A stretch of DNA of 64,000 nt from contig NC_088301.1 of assembly GCF_032854445.1 (NCBI RefSeq), forward strand, positions 30,548,402 through 30,612,401, written 5' to 3'. The notes beneath the pieces are model-generated. The model saw only the letters and a program-made list of their open reading frames with translations, did no database searches and was not told the DNA's origin. Made by a program: the position numbers and the translations under genes. The DNA comes from Liolophura sinensis (lineage: Eukaryota; Mollusca; Polyplacophora; Chitonida; Chitonidae). Below are positions 39,501-49,900 of the stretch, in pieces. Within the stretch, counting starts at the first letter, position 1; each line of letters opens with the position of its first letter.

Positions 39501-40455
39501 CTGAAATTTGATTGAAATTAAAAAAAAAAATTAGATAAAATACATCAAGAAATAAAGTAAATAAAATACATGTATACAACATTTTGTATATTTTGTACAC
39601 TGTACTCTTTTGATCCATTGGTGAAAAAATATCTACCACCCATTTGCATTAGAAATATATAAATACTGGAATAGGATAAATTAATAAATTAGTGACACTG
39701 ATGCACTGTAAATTAATGAGAAATAAGTACTGGTAAGTAGAGATGTGATAAAAAATATCATGTTTGAAGAACAGGAAAACAGTACCACAATCCTCCTCCA
39801 CCTCATTCTTAATTTGCAGACTGAATTATGGTCAACTTACAGAATCTTTTTTGAGTGTGACACAGTTTGTGTAGATAAATTCAAGAACAGACAAGAAGAC
39901 ATCCGGGGACATATCAGAGAGTACAAAGGGAACGTCTTTCTCTGGAGATCCATTTTTCTGCGACTGGTCAGCAAACATGGCCCCAAAGACAGGGCAGCGT
40001 GCAGCTAGTATACATTTGTGAGCATAAATGTTTTTCCGGTTAGGCCCGATCACAAATCGAATGTCACTGGAAAAAGACATAGGCCTATACAGAATTGTAC
40101 TACCATATATATTTGAAACACTGAAAACTTACTATTAAGATACCAGTTTCTCACTCGGACAAATAACTTAAATTAAATCAGTCTTAAATACTTTAAGTTG
40201 AGTGCAGGTCAAGTTAGAATTATTATCATTCCTTACATAATTATTTTAACACTTTAGATATATTCATGGAGATTTTAATCATGCAGTTGGCTGCCGTCAG
40301 ATGAAAGTCAAAAGTTGCACTGCAATGACAATGATGAGCCGCATAGAACGGATGTACCACAAGGATGCTCACCTGTGGTCTTTGCTGTTCACCAACTTTT
40401 TCATCTCTCGTGCAAAATCAGAGATGTCGCCTTCCATGTGGCCATCACCCGCCAT
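30376..40455 (-). CDS. BTBD19: BTB/POZ domain-containing protein 19
   Basis: Seven coding exons on the minus strand join in frame at GT/AG sites: 40455-40373, 40066-39841, 39500-39447, 39001-38873, 33714-33583, 32539-32414 and 30501-30376, giving 876 nt and 291 aa with the stop. Residues about 10-125 form a BTB/POZ fold, including FVIGPNRKNIYAHKCILAAR and the VFLSVLEFIYTN core. A BACK-like region follows, with a C-terminal YAWKFHAL and RRRGTLKRE motif. From memory, the vertebrate BTBD19 has the same order of motifs, including EYGL-EELR, and nearly the same length. The molecular role of BTBD19 is poorly known; BTB domains mediate dimerisation and many recruit Cullin-3 ligases, but that is not shown here. 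It is head to head with AOPEP. Introns of 5.2 kb and 1.9 kb carry minisatellites. Confidence 0.93.
31030..32305. repeat. 34-bp minisatellite in BTBD19 intron 6, about 37 units
   Basis: The unit is like ctggtatttacagctgtatg followed by atctacatcatatt, spaced 34 bp. Units near 31030-31330 are the most diverged. Nearly every unit has a CAGCTG E-box core. Confidence 0.92.
32414..32539 (-). CDS. BTBD19: BTBD19 coding exon 6
   Basis: The gcttgtag acceptor is followed by VVLSKPLCEVTKSVVKHVRF and PLLSPEELAKLEEENKRDKI, ending at a cct|gtaagtg donor. It is 42 codons, phase 0. Confidence 0.92.
33583..33714 (-). CDS. BTBD19: BTBD19 coding exon 5
   Basis: The tatttcag acceptor is followed by TVLKSKSFSELGEEALSAIL and MRDNLDIDEMDIFLAVKEWA, a classic BACK segment ending at a gtaagt donor. 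It joins directly to exon 4 across a 5.2-kb intron holding the 25-bp array. Confidence 0.93.
33985..34150. repeat. Short degenerate tandem repeat in BTBD19 intron 4
   Basis: Three to four copies of a tatgacaaactggttgaatg-type unit at about 45-55 bp spacing. It lies in the intron between exons 4 and 5. Confidence 0.6.
35490..37790. repeat. 25-bp minisatellite in BTBD19 intron 4, about 92 units
   Basis: The unit reads agaatcagaccatcttcatc then agcac, spaced exactly 25 bp over long runs. Larger blocks repeat: 35760-35960 recurs about 330 bp later, and 37005-37135 recurs at 37465-37590. Three units make a 25-codon cycle, so all plus-strand frames can stay open; the longest is 262 codons (37019-37807, QHRIRPSSSAQNQTIFISTE-type). 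It is antisense to BTBD19 and intronic, without coding evidence. Confidence 0.95.
38873..39001 (-). CDS. BTBD19: BTBD19 coding exon 4
   Basis: Starts after ttcctgcag with VCVDYLVKQLTCDNVCEVLQ and ends ERNTA at a gtaagt donor. It is 43 codons, phase 0 at both ends, and corresponds to the first BACK-type helices. Confidence 0.93.
39447..39500 (-). CDS. BTBD19: BTBD19 coding exon 3
   Basis: A 54-nt exon between a tttcag acceptor and a gaaag|gtacag donor. It encodes AIDVLATALEYGLDELRK, the end of the BTB fold. Both ends are phase 0. Confidence 0.92.
39841..40066 (-). CDS. BTBD19: BTBD19 coding exon 2, BTB core
   Basis: The acceptor ctttttccag precedes the SDIRFVIG start, and the donor is tct|gtaagt. 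It encodes residues 28-103: the AHK-x-ILAARCPVF helix, then FVLSDMSPDVFLSVLEFIYT. This is the most diagnostic exon of the gene. Confidence 0.95.
40373..40455 (-). CDS. BTBD19: BTBD19 coding exon 1
   Basis: The ATG at 40455 starts MAGDGHMEGDISDFAREMKK and the exon ends at cacag|gtgagc. The Kozak-side sequence gaaaATGGCGGG also fits a YY1-type site. Phase 2 joins to exon 2. Confidence 0.88.
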
Positions 40456-40660
40456 TTTTCATTTAGTTTTAGTTTGACTTAAATGTGAAAGTTATCAACT
40501 GAGCTTGGCTATGGTGAAAGGCAAATGAACGAAACATAGCTTTTGTTTATGGTCGTCAAGTTATCGGCGCGCACCAGCGGAAGTTGTACTCGCGGCTAAC
40601 ATCTCTCTAGTCGCCGCGCGACATGTTGTGGAGAGTTGATTTCAGCTTAAAAGATGGTAA
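40456..40660. promoter_or_regulatory. Probable bidirectional promoter, BTBD19 / AOPEP
   Basis: CpG-containing, TATA-less DNA lies between the two divergent genes. It has an ETS-like CGGAAG near 40578-40583, gcgcgc and cgccgcgcg stretches, and a YY1-like AAAATGGCGGG over the BTBD19 start (minus strand, about 40448-40458). A probable noncoding first exon of AOPEP ends near 40652 at agatg|gtaatg, because the coding exon at 42520 is preceded by its own acceptor. Transcription start sites are inferred only. Confidence 0.55.
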
Positions 40661-42498
40661 TGCTTGTGACTGAGACTCATTTGTGGTGTAAAAATTATTC
40701 TAACTGTGCTAGTTTGATTTGATATCTGCATTTGGGTAAACATTAGCATGAGAATGTCATTGCGAGTGGAAATAAGTTAACCTTCTGCTGAAGATTTTGC
40801 TTAATCGTCATGACCGTTCATCAGGACTGGAGCTCTTGTTTACCCGTAGTCCAATCTGGCGTAGATATGCATGATCCACTCCCCTCCCCCCCCCCCCCAC
40901 CCCCTCACTCACACATTTTTCTGTGCTAGAATTTGATCCGGCAGGAAAAGCAAAATATAGTGTAGTTCATTATTTGACTCCGTGCATGTACGTCTTTGAA
41001 TGGCTGAAAATTCGTCTGTACAACAATCCGCAACAAGGTCGCGGGGCTTCTGGGGCAACCCCTGAACCCTTGTCTGTTGTGCTCGGGTAGATTCTTGAAC
41101 AACTACTTTTTATCTTTTAAAATTTGTTTTTTACGCCATGTCGCTTTTTAAGCCTTTGAACCTTAACCATGTCTCGCTGCCCCAACTTTGAATGTCTGTT
41201 CAAGTGTACGTCTATGGCAGTCTAAAATCACGGAGACTCTGGAGTCTCAGTGGGCACTGGGCCCTTGCGTAATGTGCCATTGTAATCATTTAAAACTTAT
41301 ATTTTCAGAATGTTAGACTTTTACTCTATCTTTCTGACCCCCTCTCCTGATTCCCCAAAATGGTTGCGATCTGATTGTCATGCCGCTACGGCAATATAGA
41401 GTCGCAGAGCGTCCGGGGTTCAGGTGCTGTGATAATAGACCTGCTCTGAATTACCTTCCTTGATACATGACAGCACCTGTTAGGTAACATGAAATTAGTT
41501 TTTGAGGCATGAAACTACAAGAAGTGGGACCTTGCCTATCAAAGCTAGTAGGATATGGGTATTCAGTAACAAATATTTTGTTGGCAACAGAATACAAAAA
41601 CACATGATATCAGACTGTGAGAGTTCTAGAAATGTTAAGAGATATTTGATGAAATCGCCAACGCTGACTGTTGTATTTTGAGAACTTTCAAATTACTTCA
41701 AAATGTATCTAAACATACATATGTTTATCCAGGGCTCTCTGAATAAGTTTACAAAATTAAAATCTGTGTTAAAGATAGGTCTTCAACTAGCTTATGTTGC
41801 TTTAACTTGGAAACTTGCTATAAACAATCTTCTCAGGGTTCCCACCTCACCACAGCTTGAGTGACCTCAAGGGAGGTAATTCTGTGTAGTCCTATTGCAC
41901 AGCCTATCCCCCACCTTCAACCCACTTTTAATTTAATTCGGAAAAAACTGAGTGTCATGTAGTACGCTGATTAGAGGTTAACACAATAATTAGTTGAGTG
42001 GTGCAAATTACATCTAGTGTTATTGTATGCCAAACATGGCAGAAGGATGGAATTCAGTTATTAACAGGGGGCCTACATGGCTGAGTTGGCTAGCGTGCTA
42101 GCTCAGCGTAATGATCCAGGAGTTTCTCATCAATGCGGTCGCTGTGAGTTCAAGTCCAGCTCATGCTGGCTTCTTCTCCGGCTATACGTGGGAAGGTCTA
42201 CCTGCAACCTGCAGATGGTTGTGGGTTTCCCCCGGGCTCTGTCCAGTTTCCACCCACCATAATACAGGCCGCCGTCGTATAAGTTAAATATTCTTGAGTG
42301 TGGCGTAAAACACCAATCAAATGAATAAATAAATCAATTATTAACAAATTATTAAAACAATATTAAATTTGCACCAGCCTTTAAAATTTCAAATCAGTTT
42401 AGTAAACTGTTCAGGAAGGCCAGTGGGCAAGCTGAAGGAATTATAAAGAGCTTGGACTTCATAGAACAGTATAGTAATTTTAATTTTGTATTTTTCAG
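40661..42498 (+). other. Probable AOPEP intron 1
   Basis: Runs from the inferred first-exon donor to the tttttcag acceptor at 42498. It holds a C-rich run at 40878-40908 (G-rich on the minus strand) and a full-length SINE at 42067-42335. No other coding exon was recognised. Confidence 0.5.
42067..42335 (+). repeat. SINE family A, full-length copy
   Basis: Starts ggggcctacatggctgagtt with an A-box-like tggctgagttgg and a B-box-like gagttcaagtcc. The cgtgggaaggtctacctgca and gggctctgtccagtttccac blocks follow. It ends gtaaaacaccaatcaaatga plus ataaataaat. This is the best reference copy in the window. Confidence 0.92.
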
Positions 42499-42519
42499 GA
42501 ATATAACAGTGCAAATGAA

Positions 42520-43997
42520 ATGGGAAACACAGGGAAGGCTGAAGATGAGGACTGTCATGAATTTGATTTGCCCGTGATGTCAAATATTAACCAAATATTG
42601 GTGAAACATTTCATTCTTGATCTCTCAAGTGATATTGTGTCAAAGTCATTTTCTGGCAGTGCTACCTACTTTATTCACCCAGTGAACTGTTTAAAATCTG
42701 AGGCTACCTTAACATTTCCACAGAGTGAAAATGGAAGGATGGAAAGCAGTAAGCCTGCTGCTGTTCCTACTCCAGAGCAGGATGACAGCTGCTGTGTATG
42801 CTGTAGCAGGACTACACAAGCTGAGAGTTGTATAAGGGTGGCTAATTGCTGTGGGGAGAATAACAGATTGTACTGTAAAGATGAAGTGATGCAAAAAGCT
42901 GAGAAAATTGGGCCAGATTTATGCAGAGAAGGTGATGTGTTTCCTTCAGAACTGAGTATTATGAAGATTGATAAAGACACCTGCGATTCCAGTGTGCTAG
43001 ACTGTAGTGAAGAGATAAACAACAGTAGCATAACGGAAAACATGGTGTTGAACAGAGACACTTGTAAGACAGCAGAAAGTGCTTTTGACAACGTATGTGC
43101 ATCAGAAAAGATTGAGAGTGTTAAGATGGATCATGATGGTGCTCAAAGATTGTGTCCGTTTAGTGAAGAAATTGAACTAATTGACGGAACAAATAATGTG
43201 GTGTTGAATATGAACAAAAGCCAGAAAAAGACAGAGAACTATGTTGTAAATATATTAGAAGATGATGCTCATGTTGGTTTTGTTAGTACAGAAGAATTGA
43301 TTGAAGAAGACTGTTGTCAAAACTTCCCCAGTGGAAGAACAGAACCTGAAAAACTGAATAGATCCCCGATATCTGAGGATCGTTTGAACAATGTTAATCC
43401 ACCTGACAGCTTGACATGGATTTCTAGTGATTGCAATGAAGACAATCTTCATTTTAATTTTAAGGAGAAAATGTATCCTCTATGTCAAATTACTGGTAAT
43501 ATAGCGGACAGCCAAGCGGGTCAGACATATGCCTCAGAATGTGAAAGTAGCATTGAATGTGATGATGGCAAAATTGAAAGTGAAAGTTTTAACCACTCAA
43601 CTGACGTTGAAGATGTATTCCTTGGTCAGTTAGGGAGGGATGTGTCCACATTCGTTTATGAAGAATCAAAAACTGCAGAAGGATCTGAAGTGTTTCAGTT
43701 TATCTTAGACTCATGTGACATTGACATTATAGCTGTTGATGAAGTAATATACTCAGAGAAGACAGTAATACAGGACAAGTCTGCTGAAAGAGTGGAAGGA
43801 AGGCCATCAGCCTTCAAACTTCACAATAGGTGCACATATGCTACAACTCCCTTGCTGTTTTCTGTTGAGAAATGGTGTGTGAAAATTGAAAAACCTGGTG
43901 TGAAAAGTGCTAAAGATTTCCCTCGCTGTTTGCGAGTGGAATACAAGACGAAACCCAAAGGTGGATCACTGAAATGGTCTTTGGATCAAGATGGAAA
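42520..43997 (+). CDS. AOPEP: AOPEP coding exon 1 with acidic insertion
   Basis: Preceded by the acceptor tttttcag (42498). The ATG at 42520 gives [20 protein letters not shown], then the [15 protein letters not shown] strand typical of the M1 N-terminal domain. Residues about 55-385 are a low-complexity Asp/Glu/Ser-rich stretch with Cys clusters (CCVCC). Homology resumes at [18 protein letters not shown] and [15 protein letters not shown]. It ends at ggaaa|gtatgt, phase 2. Confidence 0.93.
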
Positions 43998-46900
43998 GTA
44001 TGTTGCTGGATCAGTTTTGCATTCATCACATAGAACCCATGGTGTTTGATATTTTAAGTTCTTAATTTTGCATAAAGCAAATGCAAGCATAGGTGTGTAT
44101 TATGTGTTGACCTAGAGATGGATAAGTACTCACGTACTGAATATTTGTTAATCCATGTTGATTTCAGTAACAAGTGGTGGAAATTTATGCCTGTTCTATC
44201 TTTAATTCTTTGTTAGCAGCTGTAACGTGTATAGTGGATAAGAATTAGGATTCATATTGTTTTTTTTTTCATAAATCTGTGATATACATGTATATTAATC
44301 TATCAGCTGATTTACTTAAGTGCTCCAGACCTAATTGCCTGTCAAAGTGATACAGTTGTTAGATGTGTAAATTTCTTACATTACTACAAAGCAGTATTCC
44401 TGAATGCACTCACAGTTTCATTCCACTTAAGTGGAATCCTTGCAAGGGAAGTAAATGTATGGTATTACTATGGAGAAAGCTATTCACACTTGTTAATATG
44501 GCTATGATATATTTATTTATTATTTGGTGTTTTATGCTATACTCAGCAATATTTGACTTATACTACAGCATCCAAGTTTTCGGTGGTGGGAAACTGGAAA
44601 GACCTCGGGGAAACCCACAACCAAATAAGTTCATGAAAATATATATAGAAATACTGTGTGAATAATAAATACACAGGTTAATAATCGGTGTCAGTTTGTT
44701 TGTAGATATGAGAAAACTGAGTTTGTGTCAAAACTGAGTTTGTGTCAAAAATGTACTTTTCAGAAACCCTAAAATTCTTTACTACTTTTCCAGCTTGTCT
44801 GTGTTCACCCATGGTCACTGGATTAATAACAGATCCTTGTTCCCTGGCCAAGATTCACCAGTCGCCATGGCAACTTGGCAGGCCAGTATTCATGTTCCTG
44901 ACAATTACATTGTTCTAATGAGTGGTGACCAGAATGCCCCATTCTTTTCCGAACGTAATGGCAAGTATGGCAATTGTGAAAGAAGTGACATCTGGCTCTG
45001 GTACTTAGCTGTACCCTATGGGGATTAAGGGAGATAACTCAAGTTGATGTGAATGAAGGGAAATAACTTCGGATGTTTATTTTGGAGATTATCAAGGAGT
45101 GTATTAACTCGTGATCAAAATTTATGTATGACTTTATTATAAAAAATGTGGTGTTTGTTGAAAGATTTGATTTGGAAATAATTTCATAATTTCTCCAAAA
45201 TCATATGAAAGCTATACCAGTGTACAGTATACATGTAGGTGCTATTAAAATCTTGATGTGTTTCATATGTGACATAAATAGTATAAATATAAATGATAAA
45301 TCACATAAAAAACAGAGAGAAAAAAAGCCCTCCCCCCTCCAAAAAAAAAACCCACAAAAAACACAAATGTGTTTGTGAGTAGTAATTAATTTACCAGTAC
45401 TCATTCCAGCAGATTTCTGTTTTGCAGGGTACGTTCGCTTTGATTATTGCACAAACATGAAAATGCCAGCATCCACCTTGGCACTAGCTATTGGAATTTG
45501 GAGTTCCACAACTGTGTGTGAACCATTTTTAACTGAAGGTGAAAGGTGAGTAAAATTTTGAAAAAAAAAAGAAACAAAAAAAACAACAACAACAAAGAAA
45601 AAAGAACGTAACAAAATATATCCATGACTGATTGTCTTTTGCATGGTTCTTTATTTAATGATGTGAAAATGTGCTTTTCAGATTTGGATTTTTTCCCTTG
45701 GGAATCAACTTCTGTTGACAAGTGTTTACAGGGTCTGGTATTTTATAGTAAATGATCTAAAAGTTCTTCCAAAAATGTGGAGTTTCAGAAGCAAATAAAT
45801 ACCATAAAATATTACTTGTAGTGCTGAAACTCCTCATCTTACCTTCCAAACAAACTTCCAAACAAACTTCACAACATCTTTCTAAGATCAATAGAACTAG
45901 GTGTATCAGGCAGTGTGCAATTTAGTCAAGGTGAAATTTGAGATAATTTTCTGTAATGATGAATAAAGAGTTTGTGTAGATAAGTTGAGAAATACACCTG
46001 TTTCCTATATTATACATGTAAAATGATTTAGTGGAATAATGAATTTTTACCATCATTTTTCAGTATTAGCAGCCCTTGTCAGCAGCATGCGGATAGTTCG
46101 TGTCATGTGAACTATTGTTCCAGCCCCATTCTGCCATGTCGATTATTTGCTCCAAAATCCATGATGAAGAGGGCAGTGATGGAGATACAAGACTACCTCC
46201 CTCGATGTATGACAGCAGCTCATGGCTTGTTGGGAAAGCATCCATTTTGTAGGCTGGACATTTTAGTTGTGCCAAAATGTTTTGCCAGCTTAGCTTTGGC
46301 ATGGTATGTAATCAGGGGATTTACATGTCTGTTAGATTATGTCAGTGGTGTATCCCATCGCTCTCACTGTTTGTATGACCTGGCAATAAACAATCAACGC
46401 TGTTTGTGTGGCCATTTCTGCTGAAGATCACTAGTCTTCTGACAGTATGGTGTGTATATCTTCATGTCATTTGGGGGACAGTTCCGCAGTAACTTGAAAT
46501 AAATGTAATTGCTTTGTGGCAGACTTGTGTTTGTCCACAAGTTGAAATGATTCAGCTTACACAAGTGCCATTGCATACCCGATGGGAACTGTTCAGCTGT
46601 CACAAGTGCTAATGCATTCTTGACAGGAACTGCTCAGCTTACACAAGTGTCATTGCATTCTTGATGGAAACTGTCTAGCTTACACAGATGCCATTGCATT
46701 CTTGATAGGAACTGTTCAGCTTACACAAGTGCCATTGCATTCTTGATGGGAACTGGTCAGCTGTCAAAAGTGCCATTGCATTATTGATGGGAACTGGTCA
46801 GCTGTCAAAAGTGCGATTGCATTCTTGATGGGAACTATTCATTTTACAAAAGTGCCATTGCATTTTTGATGGAAACTGTACAGCTTACACAAGTTCCATT

Positions 46901-49900
46901 GCATGCTTGATGGGAAGTGTCTAGCTCACAGAAATGCCATTCTATTCTTGATGGAAGCTGTTTAGGTTGAAAAAAAGTTATACCATCTGCCAGGTTTCCT
47001 CCCGCCATAATGCTGGCTGTCGTTGTATAAGTGAAATATTCTTGAATACGGCATAAAACACCAATCAAAGAAATGTTAGCCAATGTGACTGTTCCTGTTC
47101 AAACCCTGACAATACTTGCTCAGCATAGGGTGATGAAAGCTTGTTAAGGAGATACAACCATGGCACCAGCTTGGAGTCCTCCTACTAGAATCTTGAGCTT
47201 TGTATTGTAAACATAATACTGTTTAATCAACATATTGAACAAAAAAGTGTTTGTTTTTTTTCAAACATTTTCAAATGTAAATTTATACTTGTAAACACTG
47301 AATTTAACCAGTCAGATTGACAGTATAGAATGCAGACAAAGATATTCATATTCATTTGATGGTGTGTATTGTATGTTTTGCTTTGAATATAGTGAGTGAC
47401 ATATGCCGTTATATCAATATGGCACGGATAATTCAAAATGTTTTTGGAAGTATTTGGCATCTGACACTATGATTCAGACCGATGTACTTATCTTTTGCTT
47501 GTTCCTTTGCTTTTCTTTTCAACAGTCCTTGTTTAATGTTTCTTTCCCAAACCCTGTTGCCTGGCGACCGTAGTGTTAACATTCGATTGGCTCATGAATT
47601 GAGTCATTCATGGTTTGGCCTTCTCATTGGTGCTTTGGACTGGACTGAAGAGTGGCTTACTGAAGGGTTTGCCACTTACTTGGAGGACTGTATCCATGCT
47701 GATGCTATGGAGGTATGTGTACAAAGATTATAAAACTTTCTATCTGATGTGTAAAAGTTTGGTCAATATGAAAGCCTGTATTTGACAACTTTTTCATGGC
47801 TTCAGGGAGAAAACTTACAAGCTATTTCACACATGTTCACTGGCCCTGATAGCACAGTTGGTAGAGCGTCCGCTTCGGGAGTGGTAGATCCAGGGCCAAT
47901 CCTGGGTCGAGTCACACCTAAGACCTTAAAAGATGAAGTTGTAACTTGGCGTTCATCGTGAAGGGGAAGATGCAATGATTGGTTGATGCATATCAGTATA
48001 ATGGCTCGGGCGGGGTGGCTTACTTGCCTTTGGTAAGACGTCCCAGTGAAGCAGCAATTGGTTAAAGAGCGATGGAAATCCGTCCTGCAACAAGGAGGCA
48101 CATTACATGCACTCTTAGGAATCCTTTGTCGTCATACGACTGAAAAATTGTTAAGTACTATGTTAAACCCCAAGTACTCGCTCACTCACTTGTACATGTT
48201 CAATAAAATTCTGGCCGTCTGTGTTTTGTTGTAAACTTCCACTGACATGCACATTATTGTTTTGGTGGTTTCAGTTAGTATGGGACACAGTATTTCTAGA
48301 ATGGATCTTTAGTTAAAGAAATGAAAGGAAAGCAGACGATTTGTTATAACTTTGAACCTGCATATGTCTGAGAATTTTTGTTAGTTGACTGTGGCTAGTA
48401 CAAGAAAGACCTGGTTTTTGGTTTGACAGTGGGGTGAGAACTACCAGCGAGAACACTCAGACCTCAGGGCTGTCCTTCGTCACCGGAATTTGTCTGCGGA
48501 GATGTTATCCACTGAGGAGAAGCTACAGATTCTCAGGTGAGTGACTGATTGATTGATTGGTGAATGTATATGAGCTGTAATTTACCAGTGCAGTTAATAG
48601 ATCAAATAGAATCTAGATTGCAGAGTGAGAGTAATACAGCTGTCATAGTATACTTTAATACTGAAGATCTGTGAGACATTGGGTAAATGAGTCTTCTGTT
48701 TTCAGGCCATCCAAAGATGCCATTGCTTCAGACAAAGGGCAGACCACATACATTAAGCATGGGATGAACCCAGATAAGACATTCACACAGGTTCACTATC
48801 TGAAGGTTTGTACTTTTTTGTATAAATTTCCAAATTTAGCTGCCATTTATGTACATATTGATTATGAGTATAATCTATGATAAATTTGACCACTGACATG
48901 TGAGCGTGCTTGGCATATTAGTTGGATGTACATTAGAAATCTGATGTGGACGGTTTATTTTAAAATCTCAGTGAAGTTTGTGTAAGTCCCTACCCATTTT
49001 GTTTTTTAACACACTGAAATAATTATGATTTTTGGCTATGCACCTTAATTTAAATTTAACCTTGTGAATTTTTTTCTAATTTAAATTTTATTTTTAAGAT
49101 TGTTTGTGATTTTGGATGACTAGGTGTTTTTAAAGATGATGAGTTTGTTAATTTCTGATATTTCAGGGCTATTTCTTACTGAGACATCTGTCACAGTTGA
49201 TTGGAGTTACGGAGCTCAATACCTTCATCAAGCTCTTTGCCCATCGTTACCATGGAGAACTAGTCTGCTCACAGGTAAGACTAAACTTAGTCATGCTTGA
49301 AAAACTCACACTGAGTCAAGAGATTTGTCAATTCCTGGTTTGTTCTCAGAACCCATTCAGTTTGATAATCCTAATGAATAAGTTATTAGATGTGTTTGAG
49401 CTGGTTCTGTACGTGGGATAGAACTCACGCCCCTAAATCACCAGGATCTGATTCTTAAAATCAATTCTGACTTAGGTTAAATGACCTCAAGTTTTGCATG
49501 TCGTCTACTTTTGCACAGTTAAAGTTGGAGGCAAGATGACAGGATAGGGCATGGTAGATTAGGCTGCTAATCCGCACAATAAGGGGTCTAGCCGTTAAAG
49601 TTTTCCCACCAAATCACACCTTTATCTTTACCATTGAATTGAACTGATGAAAGGATCAGATGGCAATTGTTACAAACCTGTAAATTCCAAAGCTATCTCA
49701 AAGCATGGCTCATCCTCATCACAATGATTCGTTTTTGGTAATGAATGGTGATTTTAGACACATTTGTCTGAAGATATAACCTGTTTTAGGTGGTCAAAAT
49801 TCTATTTTTTTTATGGGTCCAGAATGAACTCTTACAAATCCTTTTGTTTCTTTGTTCTTCATTATTATTATAATTCTTATTCTTGTCTTCTTTTTTCAGA

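Noticed and set aside
42067-42190. tRNA gene suggested by A- and B-box-like motifs
   Set aside because: The motifs belong to the head of a SINE with a long body and A/T tail; the same sequence recurs at 23065 and 60042 and no cloverleaf was evident.
42675-43091. 138-codon minus-strand frame
   Set aside because: Antisense shadow of AOPEP coding exon 1.
45001-45028. Extension of AOPEP exon 2 to the donor at 45001 (ctctg|gtactt)
   Set aside because: It leaves phase 2, which would put exon 3 into a frame with an early stop; a phase-1 donor upstream joins correctly.
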